A stretch of 64,000 nt of DNA from positions 248,001 through 312,000 of the forward strand of contig CAVYEW010000003.1 in assembly GCA_963767645.1 (NCBI GenBank). The letters are read 5' to 3'. This document shows, in pieces, positions 17,636 to 26,884 of the stretch (positions within the stretch are counted from its first letter, which is position 1; the number at the start of each line of letters is the position of its first letter). Both the position numbers and the translations under genes were made by a program. The notes under the pieces are model-generated. The model was not told the DNA's origin. It saw only the letters and a program-made list of their open reading frames with translations, and did no database searches. The DNA comes from DATFDN01 sp963767645. Its GTDB lineage: Bacteria; Pseudomonadota; Alphaproteobacteria; Acetobacterales; Acetobacteraceae.

Positions 17636-19051
17636 ATGAGCGGCGCCGTACAGCCTCAGCCCGGGCGAGAGCCGCCCGAGCAGGCCCTGGCCCGTGCTCA
17701 GGCAGCTGCTCAGTCAAGGCGGTTCGGCGAGGCCGCAGGAATTTGCAGTGATGTTTTGGCTGCCGTGCCCGAATATCCCAGCGCTATGGCGCTGCTCGGA
17801 GTTGTCTATGCCCATCAGGGTCAAACTGAGCACGCGATCGAAATGCTGGAGCGCGCCGTCAAACGTCAAGCCGGCGTTGCTGCCTGGCATGCCAACCTGT
17901 GTAGCCTCTACCGAATCACGAATAGAATACGTGAAGCATTGGAAGCCGGGCGCGAGTCCGTTCGCTTGGCCCCGGACAGCGCCGATAACCTGGTAAATCT
18001 TTCGCTAGTTCTTATGGACCTTGACGAGCGGGATCGAGCGATAGCTTGCCTGTTGCGAGCACTTGGACTGAATGACTCGCATGCCGATGCCCACTTGGCG
18101 ACGGCCCAAATCCTACTCGCACAAGGTGAACTGGATCCGGGATGGATCGAGTACGAGTGGCGGAATCAAACTGAAGCGGGACGAGGACAGTTGCCGCGGA
18201 TCACGTCTGCCCCGTGGACCGGAATGACCATTCCCAGTGGGAAAATTTTGCTGATCGGGGACCAGGGATACGGCGATACCATCCAGTTCGCACGTTATAT
18301 TCCAATGGTGGCCCAGAGATTTGACGAAGTATTCCTTGGGTGCAGCGCCGAAATTGCTCCCTTACTAGCTCGCATTCCAGGAGTGTCGCGCAGCTTTCAC
18401 CGATGGAACGAAATCCCCGGCCATGCAGCGTATTGCCGCCTTTCGAGTTTGGCGTTGATATTCCGCACTACTATGGAGACCATCCCCAGCACCGTTCCGT
18501 ATCTCATACCCGACCCGGCGCGAGTGTCTCGATGGGCGAGTTGGCTGAAAGCTGCTGGTCCTGGAGAAGCGATCCGGGTCGGGCTCGCCTGGAGCGGCCG
18601 GCCCACCCATCCCAATGATCGGCGGCGATCCATCCGACTTGCGCAAATGGCGCCGATCGCTGCCGTTGAAGGAGTGCTTTTTGTCTCAGTTCAGAAGCCG
18701 ATGCCTCACGCCGACATCGAGGCAGTCCAGATGTTTCCAGGAATGTCGGATCTCTCGAAAGAGTTAAATGAGTTCGACGATACTGCCGCCCTGATCGCTA
18801 ACCTTGACTTAGTTATAACCGTCGACACCTCGATGGGTCACCTTTCTGGCGCGCTCGGCAAACCGACCTGGATCATGCTACCGAAGGCAAGCGACTGGAG
18901 ATGGCTGCTCGGCCGCTCTGACAGCCCGTGGTATCCGACGGCGCGGCTCTTCCGTCAACCGACCCCGGGTGCCTGGAACGAATTGATTGCCGACGTGGCT
19001 GCCGCACTCAGTGACCACGTGCAACGTGGTACCCAGCGGCCGGCTGGCTAG
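17636..19051 (+). CDS. TPR protein with heptosyltransferase-like glycosyltransferase domain
   Basis: The 471-residue protein has four to five TPR units at about residues 10-175 (for example ALLGVVYAHQGQTEHAIEML). A GT9/ADP-heptose transferase-like domain follows, with ILLIGDQGYGDTIQFARYIP, VGLAWSGRPTHPNDRRRSI and the C-terminal LVITVDTSMGHLSGALGKPT, which binds the nucleotide sugar. Members often glycosylate flagellin or surface proteins. It lies 2 bases before a repeat protein, so they are probably one operon. The acceptor is unknown. Confidence 0.85.
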   Translation: MSGAVQPQPGREPPEQALARAQAAAQSRRFGEAAGICSDVLAAVPEYPSAMALLGVVYAHQGQTEHAIEMLERAVKRQAGVAAWHANLCSLYRITNRIREALEAGRESVRLAPDSADNLVNLSLVLMDLDERDRAIACLLRALGLNDSHADAHLATAQILLAQGELDPGWIEYEWRNQTEAGRGQLPRITSAPWTGMTIPSGKILLIGDQGYGDTIQFARYIPMVAQRFDEVFLGCSAEIAPLLARIPGVSRSFHRWNEIPGHAAYCRLSSLALIFRTTMETIPSTVPYLIPDPARVSRWASWLKAAGPGEAIRVGLAWSGRPTHPNDRRRSIRLAQMAPIAAVEGVLFVSVQKPMPHADIEAVQMFPGMSDLSKELNEFDDTAALIANLDLVITVDTSMGHLSGALGKPTWIMLPKASDWRWLLGRSDSPWYPTARLFRQPTPGAWNELIADVAAALSDHVQRGTQRPAG

Positions 19052-19053
19052 CA

Positions 19054-20154
19054 ATGTCGGGCGACCACACACCCGCCGAGCTACAAGAGCTTTTACGCTC
19101 AGGTTTGTTCGATCGAGAGTACTACCTGAATAACAATATGGACGTACTCGAATCAGGAGTGGATGCCTTAAGTCATTACTATAGCTATGGCTGGCTAGAG
19201 GGTAGGAAGCCGAACCCGTATTTCGACACCACATGGTATTTAGAGCAAAATCCTGACGTCTTGAGGGCGGGCATGAATCCGCTACTCCACTATGTCCGTC
19301 ATGGCGATCGTGAGGGTCGTCGCCCGGTTCAGGTTTTTGATAGTGCTTGGTATCGGGCTACCTATGCAGTCCCACCAGACCAATTGGCACTTGATCATTT
19401 TCTGACACATTGCTCTGGAGGTCACACGCTACCCTCACCGGAGCTATTTTTGGCTTTGCGCATTCAGCCGTTTGCCGACATGGCGGCTGCGGGCAAAGAT
19501 CCGTTTCGCGCATTCGCGTCGCCTATCTCAACCCTGTCCGCCAATACGATCGAAAGGGATTTGATCAGTCGCTCGGGCCTGTTTGATCCGAACTACTATT
19601 TGTTAAGTGGAAGCGACTTGCTCGAGGTCGATGTCGATCTGGTTTCTCATTTTTGCTATTGGGGCTGGCGCGAACATCGTAAGCCGAATATCTGTTTCGA
19701 TACCGCTTGGTATCTGACAACCAACCCAGAAGTTGCCCGACTTTCCATCAATCCCCTGGCTCACTATCTTACCAAGGGTGAAGCTGCGGGGCGCCGTCCC
19801 GTGATTTACTTCGACCCACTCTGGTACCGCGCGGAGTATGGAGTGCCCCGAGGCGAAAGTGCGTTAGCACATTACTTAGCTAGGAGACGGCATCAAACGG
19901 TTAGTCCAAACCCTTTCTTCAATCCTGCGTGGTATCTGGAACGCTATGGCGAGGAAGTTGGCTCTGGTCGCGATGCGTTTGCTCATTACCTCCAAGCCGG
20001 GACCTACCGGAACATCAATCCATCCCCTGAATTCGATGCAATGGCATATCGGCGGCGGTTCTTAGGACGGCCCAGTCGACTATTCTCATATCGTGCCGAT
20101 CCGCAGAGAGATAATCCGCTGATCCACCATCTCAGGAACCTTTACCAGTGGTAG
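19054..20154 (+). CDS. Protein built of WYL/NPDV-type ~38-residue repeats
   Basis: The 366-residue protein contains about eight diverged units of the form LFDxxYYLxxNPDVxxxGxxPLxHYxxxGxxEGRxP, at roughly residues 18, 56, 93, 175, 215, 255, 290 and 330. I see no signal peptide or membrane segment. Such repeats accompany glycosyltransferases or sulfotransferases in surface-glycan loci. Their function is not known to me. The gene follows the TPR glycosyltransferase by 2 bases and ends 21 bases before the big insertion nest. Confidence 0.75.
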   Translation: MSGDHTPAELQELLRSGLFDREYYLNNNMDVLESGVDALSHYYSYGWLEGRKPNPYFDTTWYLEQNPDVLRAGMNPLLHYVRHGDREGRRPVQVFDSAWYRATYAVPPDQLALDHFLTHCSGGHTLPSPELFLALRIQPFADMAAAGKDPFRAFASPISTLSANTIERDLISRSGLFDPNYYLLSGSDLLEVDVDLVSHFCYWGWREHRKPNICFDTAWYLTTNPEVARLSINPLAHYLTKGEAAGRRPVIYFDPLWYRAEYGVPRGESALAHYLARRRHQTVSPNPFFNPAWYLERYGEEVGSGRDAFAHYLQAGTYRNINPSPEFDAMAYRRRFLGRPSRLFSYRADPQRDNPLIHHLRNLYQW

Positions 20155-20171
20155 GCGGACCGGACCGTTTG

Positions 20172-20175
20172 GTTC
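20172..20175. repeat. Left GTTC target-site duplication of the nested IS3 element
   Basis: GTTC here and GTTC at 29773-29776 directly flank the outer ends of the IS3 element. Four-base duplications are expected for the IS407 group. The right copy overlaps the stop codon of the cupin gene, so the original insertion was at the 3' end of that gene. Confidence 0.85.
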
Positions 20176-20332
20176 TGCCGTGAGAGCCTGTTTGAGCGAC
20201 CCATCTGCGCCCTGGTCCCATCTACTCCGCTGAGATCATGCCTATCCGCCTGGCGGGGCGGGCTGGAGTAGAGATGTGGACCAAGGCGCATCGGGCTCGC
20301 CATGAGGCGGGCCTGACAGCGCGTTGAAGATG

Positions 20333-21823
20333 TCGGGTTTCAGGCGAGCGGGTCCGCTTGGAAGCTGACTACGATGGCGGCGATCTGATCGCTGGTCGCC
20401 ATGAGCAGGATGACGACCAGCGCGCCATTGGAGGCCAGGATCGCGCCGAGCCAGACCGCAGCCCGCGCCAGGAACTCCCGAGGCGTTCCGGCGCCGGTCA
20501 GCAGGCGCATGATCAGCCCTCCGTGACCCTTCCATCGGCCTTGCAGGCCGATGGAACCTTCGGTCACTCCGCCCAGATTGTATCCAGCAACGTGGATCAG
20601 GTAGCGCTTGTGGACGTTCTCGCGGCCGCGCAGCCAAGCTCGGCGCATGCCGCCGCGATCCAGGACCAGCGCGAAGCTGCGCTCGACCAGTTCGGCGCGA
20701 AGCCTGAACGCCTGCCGGGCCACTTCGGAGAGCAGCCGGGTGCGGTTGTTGTAGACCGCGCGCCGGGCGGCATTGTCGCCGTGCCAGCGCAGCAAGCCGT
20801 CACGCCGGGGCTCAGCGATGCGGCTCTTCCACGGCCCGTCTTCGAGTTCCTTCAGACCCGCACGGGAGTGGTAGCCTTTGTCCGCCACCAGTTCGGCTGG
20901 CGCATCAGGTGTCGGCACCGCCTCGACCGCGGCCAGGTGCTCGGCCGCGCTCGCCAGCGTGCCCGGCAGGGTAGCGGTGTCGCCCTGGTCGGCTTGGTGC
21001 ATCTCCGTCGCGATCACCGCGCCGGTGTCGAGGTCCACCGCATGCTCGGGCTTATACGCGAGATGCGTACGGCCGTCCTTCAACTTGGCGATCCGCGCAT
21101 CCGGGTCGGTTGGACTCTCCCACTCCGCATTCGACAGTTTCTTGCCCTTGTGCGTGCGGTCAAGCCGGATCAGGTCTTCGGCCATCGGTGTCTCGATGCC
21201 GCTCTCGGCGGCCATGCGCCGCAGCATCTCGCGGTAGCTGTCGCCATCGACGCGGCGGACGATCGTGCGCAGCGCTGCGTTCGCCTCCATGGTCGAGGCA
21301 TCGACGCCGATCCGCTCGCTCTTGATCAGGCCATGCTCATCCAGACGCCGCAGGACCCAGGTGAAGACCTGGTCGTGCAACTCCAAAGGCAGGCGCGCGC
21401 GGGTGCGGCTCAGCCAGGAATGGTCTGGAACAGGCTCGCGCTCGCCAAGGCGCAGGAACTCGCGCAGTGACAGGCTGTCGGCACAACGCCACTCCAGCCC
21501 ACGCTCGCTGTCGATGCCTTCGAAGTAGCCGACCAGCAGCATGCGGAAATAGCGTCCCGGCGGCAGCGACGGCCGTCCACGCCCGGGGACGTAGAACGGT
21601 GCGCAGATGCCTTCCACGAACCCATCGAAGTCGGACCCGAGCAGCACCGCTTGCAGCCTGTCGTAGAAGGCGTGCCCCGGCGAGCGCGGCAGCTCGGCCC
21701 ACGTCACCAGCATCTCCGTCTGCCGTGCCTGCTGCCGTCCCAGCGCCATCCACCCACCAGCCATCCTCGTCAGAGGGCCAGCGAACCAAAACTCGGTCGA
21801 TTTCGTCAACGGGCTGCTGAGGG
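20333..21823 (-). mobile_element. IS1182-like insertion sequence inside the IS5 transposase gene
   Basis: The segment is bounded by AGATG on both sides (20328-20332 and 21824-21828), a plausible target duplication that also restores the IS5 sequence when one copy is removed. It carries one transposase gene on the - strand with no internal stops. I did not find convincing terminal inverted repeats, so the outer ends may be off by a few bases. Confidence 0.7.
20340..21749 (-). CDS. IS1182-like DDE transposase
   Basis: The 469-residue protein contains the N-terminal helical domain (PPGRYFRMLLVGYFEGIDSE, then EWRCADSLSLREFLRLGE), and a DDE core with IGVDASTMEANAALRT, AYKPEHAVDLDTGAV, LVADKGYHS and the C-terminal Glu region. 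I place the start at MALGRQQARQTEMLVTW, the usual beginning in relatives. An ATG five codons earlier is possible. The frame is intact over the whole family length, so this is probably the youngest, still active layer of the nest. Confidence 0.85.
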   Translation of the reverse strand: MALGRQQARQTEMLVTWAELPRSPGHAFYDRLQAVLLGSDFDGFVEGICAPFYVPGRGRPSLPPGRYFRMLLVGYFEGIDSERGLEWRCADSLSLREFLRLGEREPVPDHSWLSRTRARLPLELHDQVFTWVLRRLDEHGLIKSERIGVDASTMEANAALRTIVRRVDGDSYREMLRRMAAESGIETPMAEDLIRLDRTHKGKKLSNAEWESPTDPDARIAKLKDGRTHLAYKPEHAVDLDTGAVIATEMHQADQGDTATLPGTLASAAEHLAAVEAVPTPDAPAELVADKGYHSRAGLKELEDGPWKSRIAEPRRDGLLRWHGDNAARRAVYNNRTRLLSEVARQAFRLRAELVERSFALVLDRGGMRRAWLRGRENVHKRYLIHVAGYNLGGVTEGSIGLQGRWKGHGGLIMRLLTGAGTPREFLARAAVWLGAILASNGALVVILLMATSDQIAAIVVSFQADPLA

Positions 21824-22538
21824 AGATGGTGTCGAGCGGCGCGGTCGAGGAGATGGCGCGGTGGCTGGCGCGAGTGGACCCGCCGCGCAGCGCGCGTGCG
21901 ACATCGACCCTGCCGGTGGTCAGCGCGATCGCCTGGCACCTGCGGGTGGGCGGGAGCTGGCGTGCTTTGCCATGCGGGTTCCCGCCTGGCGCACGGTGTA
22001 TGGCTGGTTCCGCCGCTGGCTGGCGCTTGGGTTGTTCGACCGCCTGCTGTGCGATGTGGCCCGCCTGCGACGCCGGGCGGCGGGACGCAGGGCGGAGCCC
22101 CGCCTGGGCGGAGCTGGTCAAGGTTCCGGCCGCGCAGCGGCTGGAATACCAGCGGAGGGATCATCGACACCCAAACGATGAAATGCATCCCCGTCCGGGG
22201 CCTGCGCGGCTATGACGCGGCCAAGAAGGTGCTGGGACGCAAGCGGGTCGCCCTGGTCGATGCCGATGGCACTTGGCTCGCCATTGCCGTCGTCCCGGCC
22301 TCGGTGCAGGACCGCGATGCGCTTGCGGCCCTCGATACGGGCAAGACGGAGTGGCCCAGCTTACGAGAGGCGCTCCTCGACGGCGCCTTCATCGCCGAGC
22401 GTTGCCGGGAGTGGTGCAACCTGCACGGCATGCGCCACCACATCGTCGAGCGTGATCCCGCGCGGAAGGGCTTCGTCGTGACGGCAGGCCGCTGGGTGGT
22501 GGAGCGCAGTTTCGGCTGGCTGGTGCATTGGGGCGGGC

Positions 22539-22592
22539 GGAGGCGGCAAAGGTTCCGTCAGTCCGGAGGACTGGCGGAATGACGCCGGAGGG
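22539..22592. repeat. ~50-bp palindromic element, copy 1 (in IS5 transposase)
   Basis: An imperfect palindrome with outer arms GGAGGCGGC / GACGCCGG, inner arms AAGGTTCC / CGGAAT and a centre AGTCC-GGA-GGACT. It interrupts the transposase between codons for LVHWGG and IRDRAGRLD. Related palindromes are at 28294, 28888 and 29393. Confidence 0.65.
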
Positions 22593-22750
22593 TGATCCGG
22601 GACCGCGCAGGCCGTCTCGACGTCGCCGCCGCTCGCCTCGCTTTCGCCGCCCTCCTGTCCGGCGTCGAGGCCCTGCTCAACCCCATGCCAATCCATGCCG
22701 TCGCAAGTTGATCCCACTCAAACAGGCTCTGAGTCCCTTATTCCCTCCGG

Positions 22751-22993
22751 TCAGAAGTAGGGTCCGCGGTTGCCGCCACGCCGATCGTGACGATGTTTCT
22801 CGGTTCGGTCGAGCGCCGTTTCTCCGTCCCGGCCACGCTCTAGCAGGTCGTCGCGCGCAGCCTGGGTCAAGGCTGGCCGTAGGCCATCGCCGGAGGCGAC
22901 GCGCAGCGGCCTTGAGCCAGGCGAGCACGGCGACACCCTGACCGAGCCGGGCGTGTGCCCGTTCAATGCCGAATGCGGCCGAACCTCGTTGTA
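22751..22993 (-). pseudogene. IS3 OrfB, 3' fragment of the nested copy
   Basis: This encodes the C-terminal end of OrfB (YNEVRPHSALNGHTPG onward, ending GGNRGPYF). It is separated from the rest of the gene at 26885-27653 by the serine-recombinase element. Both fragments share the GTTGTA (Tyr-Asn codons on the - strand) at the break, which shows they were one gene. Confidence 0.85.
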
Positions 22994-23192
22994 CAACCCT
23001 ACGCCGCAAGACCCATAGCACGGCAGCTGGCGACGAGGTTGCCGTCGTGTACGGCTAGCATCCTTGGGCTGGACGCGTGGTTCGCCTTCACGAGGTGATC
23101 GAGAGAGCGACAGGTGGACGGTTCTATCTACTGAATTCGAGTGGCGCGTAATCGGCGCCGACCGGAGCTGGCGCCGGAGCATGGGCCTCAGC

Positions 23193-24274
23193 TCAGGCGG
23201 TGGCGGGACGTCGGAGAAAGACCAGCCGTTTGACGTTGTAGACGAGATTGGCGAGGCCGATCTTCGTGCTCGCCCTGGGCAGGTCGATGGTGCGGATGAA
23301 CAGGTCCATCCGATCCTTCTGCTCGGCGAAGACATGCTTGATGCGCGAGCGGACCCTGGATTTGGCGTTGTTGGCCCGCCGGGTTGCCGGCGACATCGGC
23401 CGGTTTGCCGGCTTCTTGCGATGGACGCGGGAGACGAAGGCGTTCCTCGTCATAAAAGCCTTGTTCGTCGCCGACCGATACGCCATGTCGGCCCACACGC
23501 TCCCTGCCGTATTGCTCTTGTCGAGCAGGCCATCGAGGAGCCGGCGTCCCTCATGGGCCGCCGCGTCCGTGGTCAGCCATTTGCGGATGAAGCCGAAGCC
23601 ACGGTCGATCGAGATATGGTTGCGGTAGCCGAAAGCCGGGATCGCCAGATCGCGCGCCGGTTGCGTGTCGTCCTCGCGCGGCTTGGCCTTGGTGAACTTG
23701 ACCGTCCAACGAGCATCGCGATCCTTGTGGCGCAGCTTGGCCGACTTCTGCTTCCAGTCCTGCGGCACCCGGCCGGCCTTGATGTCATTTTTCTCGGCCT
23801 GGGTGTCGCACTGGCGTGGCGCGCGCCCACCAGGCTGGCATCGGCGATCTGGCCTGACATGGCGATGTAACCGGCTGCCCGCAGCGTCGCATCGAAGCGA
23901 TCGAACAGCGTCTGGATCGCGCCAGCCTTGGTGAGCTTCTCGCGAAACAGCCAGATCGTGCGCGCATCCGGCACCCGGTCGGACAACCCGAGGCCAAGAA
24001 AGCGCATGAACGATAAGCGGTCGTTGATGAGATATTCCGTGCGCTCGTCCGACAGGGTGTTGGCGGTCTGGATCACCAGCACGTTGAACATCATCACCGG
24101 GTCAAACGGAGGACGTCCGCCTTCGGCGCCGTCGGAGTAGGCCAGCGCCGCCTGTAGTTCAGGACGGAACACCTCGAAGTCGACCGTCACCGAAACACTT
24201 CCAAGCGATCGCCAAGGTCGCTCAGCCGCTTCAATCGATCATTGACATCAAACAAGCCAGTCTGAACCGCCATC
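23193..24274 (-). pseudogene. IS5-family transposase with two frameshifts
   Basis: Read on the - strand, the gene starts MAVQTGLFDVNDRLKRLSDL and shifts frame near 24190, before the DUF772 domain (VDFEVFRPELQAALAY). It continues through SFMRFLGLGLSDRVPDARTI and shifts again near 23815, before the DDE part. There HISIDRGFGFIRKWL, SVWADMAYRS and the terminal KHVFAEQKDRMDLFIRTI are clear. About 350 residues in total, the usual IS5 length. Both breaks are single-base. I could not fix the ends of the element. Confidence 0.8.
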
Positions 24275-24569
24275 CCTGCCTCCGAAAACAAGTCGGAGGA
24301 GCGAATCAGACAATGAGCGATTCAATGAGGTTAATCGAACCGTCCAGGTGCGTCGGCGCGCTGCAGCCTTGTGGGCGCGACCCCCACGCGGCTCGAGGAG
24401 GTCCTGATCTGGATGCTCGACGCCACCGCATGCCGTTCGGCACGGGCGACGGCGGTCCCGATCGCGGCATTGTCCGCGCTGGCGGCCTTGCGCGCCCTGC
24501 TCTCGGACGCGATTGGGCGCACGCCGCACGGAGCGTCGCCAGGGCCGGCGATAGCATCTCCCGAGTCTC

Positions 24570-24803
24570 GTGGCGATCGCCATGCAACGCCCTCGTCGCC
24601 GGTCCAGCAGGCCGCATCGTCAACTCGATCCCGCCCTGGCAAGCCTGCCGGCGACGCCGGCCATCCCGCCAGTCTGGTGCGCCCTGCCGGAGCCGACGCA
24701 GCGGACGCTGACACGGCTCCTGATCCGCCTTCTGATCGCGCACGCCGGCGGCGCCGTTCCGGAACTCGATGCCCGACTGGGAGGAGGCCGCGATGAGCGC
24801 TGA
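24570..24803 (+). CDS. Small protein preceding the serine recombinase
   Basis: The 77-residue frame includes IPPVWCALPEPTQRTLTRLL and IRLLIAHAGGAVPE, a pattern of short proteins I have seen encoded just before recombinases of this type. Its stop overlaps the recombinase ATG at 24793 by 11 bases, which suggests translational coupling. The role is unknown. It might assist the recombinase, but that is a guess. Confidence 0.5.
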   Translation: MAIAMQRPRRRSSRPHRQLDPALASLPATPAIPPVWCALPEPTQRTLTRLLIRLLIAHAGGAVPELDARLGGGRDER

Positions 24804-26861
24804 CAAAATCGGCGCCCAGCACCGGGCTCGCAAGGCGGTGCTCTACGTCCGCCAGTCCTCTGTCCACCAGGTCCAGCACAACCGCGAGAGCCAGGTGCTT
24901 CAATACGCCATGCGCGACCGCCTCGCGCAGCTCGGTTGGTCGCAGATCGAGGTCATTGACGAGGACCTGGGCTGCTCGGCGGCCAGGGGGACCCCACGCG
25001 CCGGCTTCCAGCGCATGGTCGCGGAGGTCTGCCTCGGCAAGGTCGGCGCGGTCGCGGCCCGGGAAGTCTCGCGTTTCGCGCGCAACACAGCCGCGACTGG
25101 CAACAGCTCGTTGAGATGTGCCGCGTCGTCGATACACTGCTCATCGACCAGGAGACGATCTACGCGCCGCGGCAAGGCAACGACCGCCTGCTCCTGGGCC
25201 TCAAGGGCAGCCTCAACGAGTACGAGCTCGATCTTTTGCGGCAGCGCTTGCTCGCCGCGCGGTACGAGAAAGCCCGTCGAGGCGAACTCGTCGTCGCGGC
25301 GCCGGTCGGCTTTGTCAAAGTGGGCGACCGACTGGAGCAGGATCCCGACCGCCGCGTGCAGGCGGCGATCCGCCTCGCCATCGACAAGGTTGCGGAACTG
25401 GGCAGCGTGCGGCAGGCGCTGTTCTGGTTCCTGGAGCACAAGCTCGACCTGCCCACCCAGGTCAATGCCGGTCCGGTCGAATGGCGCCGCCCGCGCTACT
25501 CCACCCTGCACGAGTTCATCGCCAACCCCGCCTATGGCGGCGCCTACGCCTATGGTCGCACCGGCGTCGTGTCGAGCTACGACGGGGGCGGCGCCAAGAC
25601 GCGGGCGCGGCGCAAGCCGCGCGCGGACTGGCTGGCGTTGAAGCCGGGCGCGCATCAGGGTTACGTCGACTGGGACCGCGCGGAGGCGATCCGGACGATG
25701 GTGAGCGAGAATGTCCCAACCGGCTCTCGCGGTGCGCCAAAGCATGGCGCAGCACTGCTGTCAGGCCTGCTGCGGTGCCGCTGCTGCGGTCGCAAGCTGA
25801 GCGTGCAGTACACGGGGGCCAAGGGGCAGATCCCGCGCTACGCCTGCGTGCGCGGCCGGCTCGACTACCGCGCACCCAATTGCATCGCATTCGGGGGACT
25901 GCGCGTCGATGACGTGGTTGAGGCGGTACTGCTCTCCGTCGTGCAGCCAGCCGCGATCGAGGCGGCGCGGGCGGTCGAGGCGCAAACGGCCGCGCGGCGC
26001 GACGAGGCGCGTGAGGCCATGACGCGCGACGTGGAAGCGGCGCGCTACGCGGCGGATCGCGCTTTCCGGCAGTACGACGCGGCCGATCCCGAGAACCGCC
26101 TCGTCGCCGGCGAACTCGAGGCGCACTGGGACCGCGCCTTGACTCGTGCGGCCACATGCGATGCGCGCATCGCCGACCATGACGCAGCAGCGCCGCGGCC
26201 CGCCCCGGCGCCGGTCTCGTTCGGCACGCTCGCCGAAGGTCTCCAGGCTGTCTGGTCCGCTCCGACGACGGACGCGCGGCTCAAGAAGCGGATCGCGCGC
26301 GCCCTTATCTACGAGGCGATCGCCGATCTCGACGACGGCACGGCCGAGATCGTGCTGACGCTGCACTGGGTGGGCGGCGCCCACACCGAACATCGGCTGC
26401 CGCGCCGCCGGTGGGGGCAGCGTACCAGCACCCCCGCCGGCGTGGTCGCGGCGGTTCGCACGCTGGCGCTGATCGCACGAGACGACGTCATCGCGGGCGT
26501 TCTCAACCGCAACGGCCTCAGGACGGGCCACGGCAATCGTTGGACGCGCGAGCGCGTCACCGCGCTGCGTTCCAGCTACCGCATCCCGGTGTTCCGTGAG
26601 AGCGCTGCGGGAGCCGAGCCTTGGCTGAACCTGAGTCAGGCCGCCGCTGTCGTCGGCGTCGCCGCGCGCACGCTACGGATGGCGGCAGAGCGGGGCGAGA
26701 TCGACGCTACACACCCCCTCGCCGACGGGCCATGGGTGTTCAGCCGCGCCGCTCTCGATGGTCCGAACGCCCGAGGTCTCGCCCAGCAAGCCAACGGCCA
26801 CACGAAACACCCCGCGGTATCGGACCCCGCCCAGCAAAGCCTGTTCGCATCAACCACATAG
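24793..26861 (+). pseudogene. Large serine recombinase, frameshifted
   Basis: A site-specific recombinase of about 690 residues. The N-terminal resolvase domain has AVLYVRQSSVHQVQHNRESQ with the catalytic Ser, and REVSRFARN. After a frameshift near 25088, the frame resumes with MCRVVDTLLIDQETIYAPRQ and GSLNEYELDLLRQR. The recombinase domain, the zinc ribbon (LRCRCCGRKLSVQYTG ... ACVRGRLDYRAPNC) and a long C-terminal helical region follow. The frame change is one or two bases. The enzyme is probably inactive unless the shift is a sequencing error. Confidence 0.85.
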
Positions 26862-26884
26862 CGTGATGTGCATTCTGATGAGCG

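Larger units (their letters stand above)
20274..22711 (+). pseudogene. IS5-family transposase, interrupted and frameshifted
   Basis: The gene starts MWTKAHRARHEAGL and is broken at 20332 by the IS1182-like element. It resumes at 21829 with VSSGAVEEMARWLARVD. Later parts lie in different frames: AIAWHLRVGGSWRALP, WFRRWLALGLFDRLLCDV, then the DDE part RGLRGYDAAKKVLGRKRVAL ... WVVERSFGWLVHWGG. The last segment, IRDRAGRLDVAAARLAFAAL ... NPMPIHAVAS, is separated by a 50-bp palindrome. At least two further one-base shifts are present. It is inactive. Confidence 0.82.
20184..22729 (+). mobile_element. IS5-family (IS1031-like) element, split by an IS1182-like element
   Basis: Perfect 13-bp inverted ends GAGCCTGTTTGAG at 20184-20196 and 22717-22729, each bordered by TGA (20181-20183 and 22730-22732). 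A TNA duplication is typical of the IS1031 subgroup common in acetic acid bacteria. Without the internal 1.5-kb insertion the element is about 1.05 kb. It landed 5 bases inside the left end of the IS3 element. Confidence 0.85.

Noticed and set aside
19054..20154. Protein repeats as a CRISPR-like or DNA tandem array
   Set aside because: The periodicity is only at the protein level. DNA of the units is diverged and has no spacers.
22727..22993. A separate truncated IS3 copy
   Set aside because: Its break point (GTTGTA) matches the start of the fragment at 26885, and the outer GTTC duplications show both are halves of one element.
24313..24796. Overlapping + strand frames before the recombinase as separate genes
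   Set aside because: They are Arg/Ala-rich shadows of high-GC DNA. Only the frame at 24570-24803 looks like a protein and is coupled to the recombinase.
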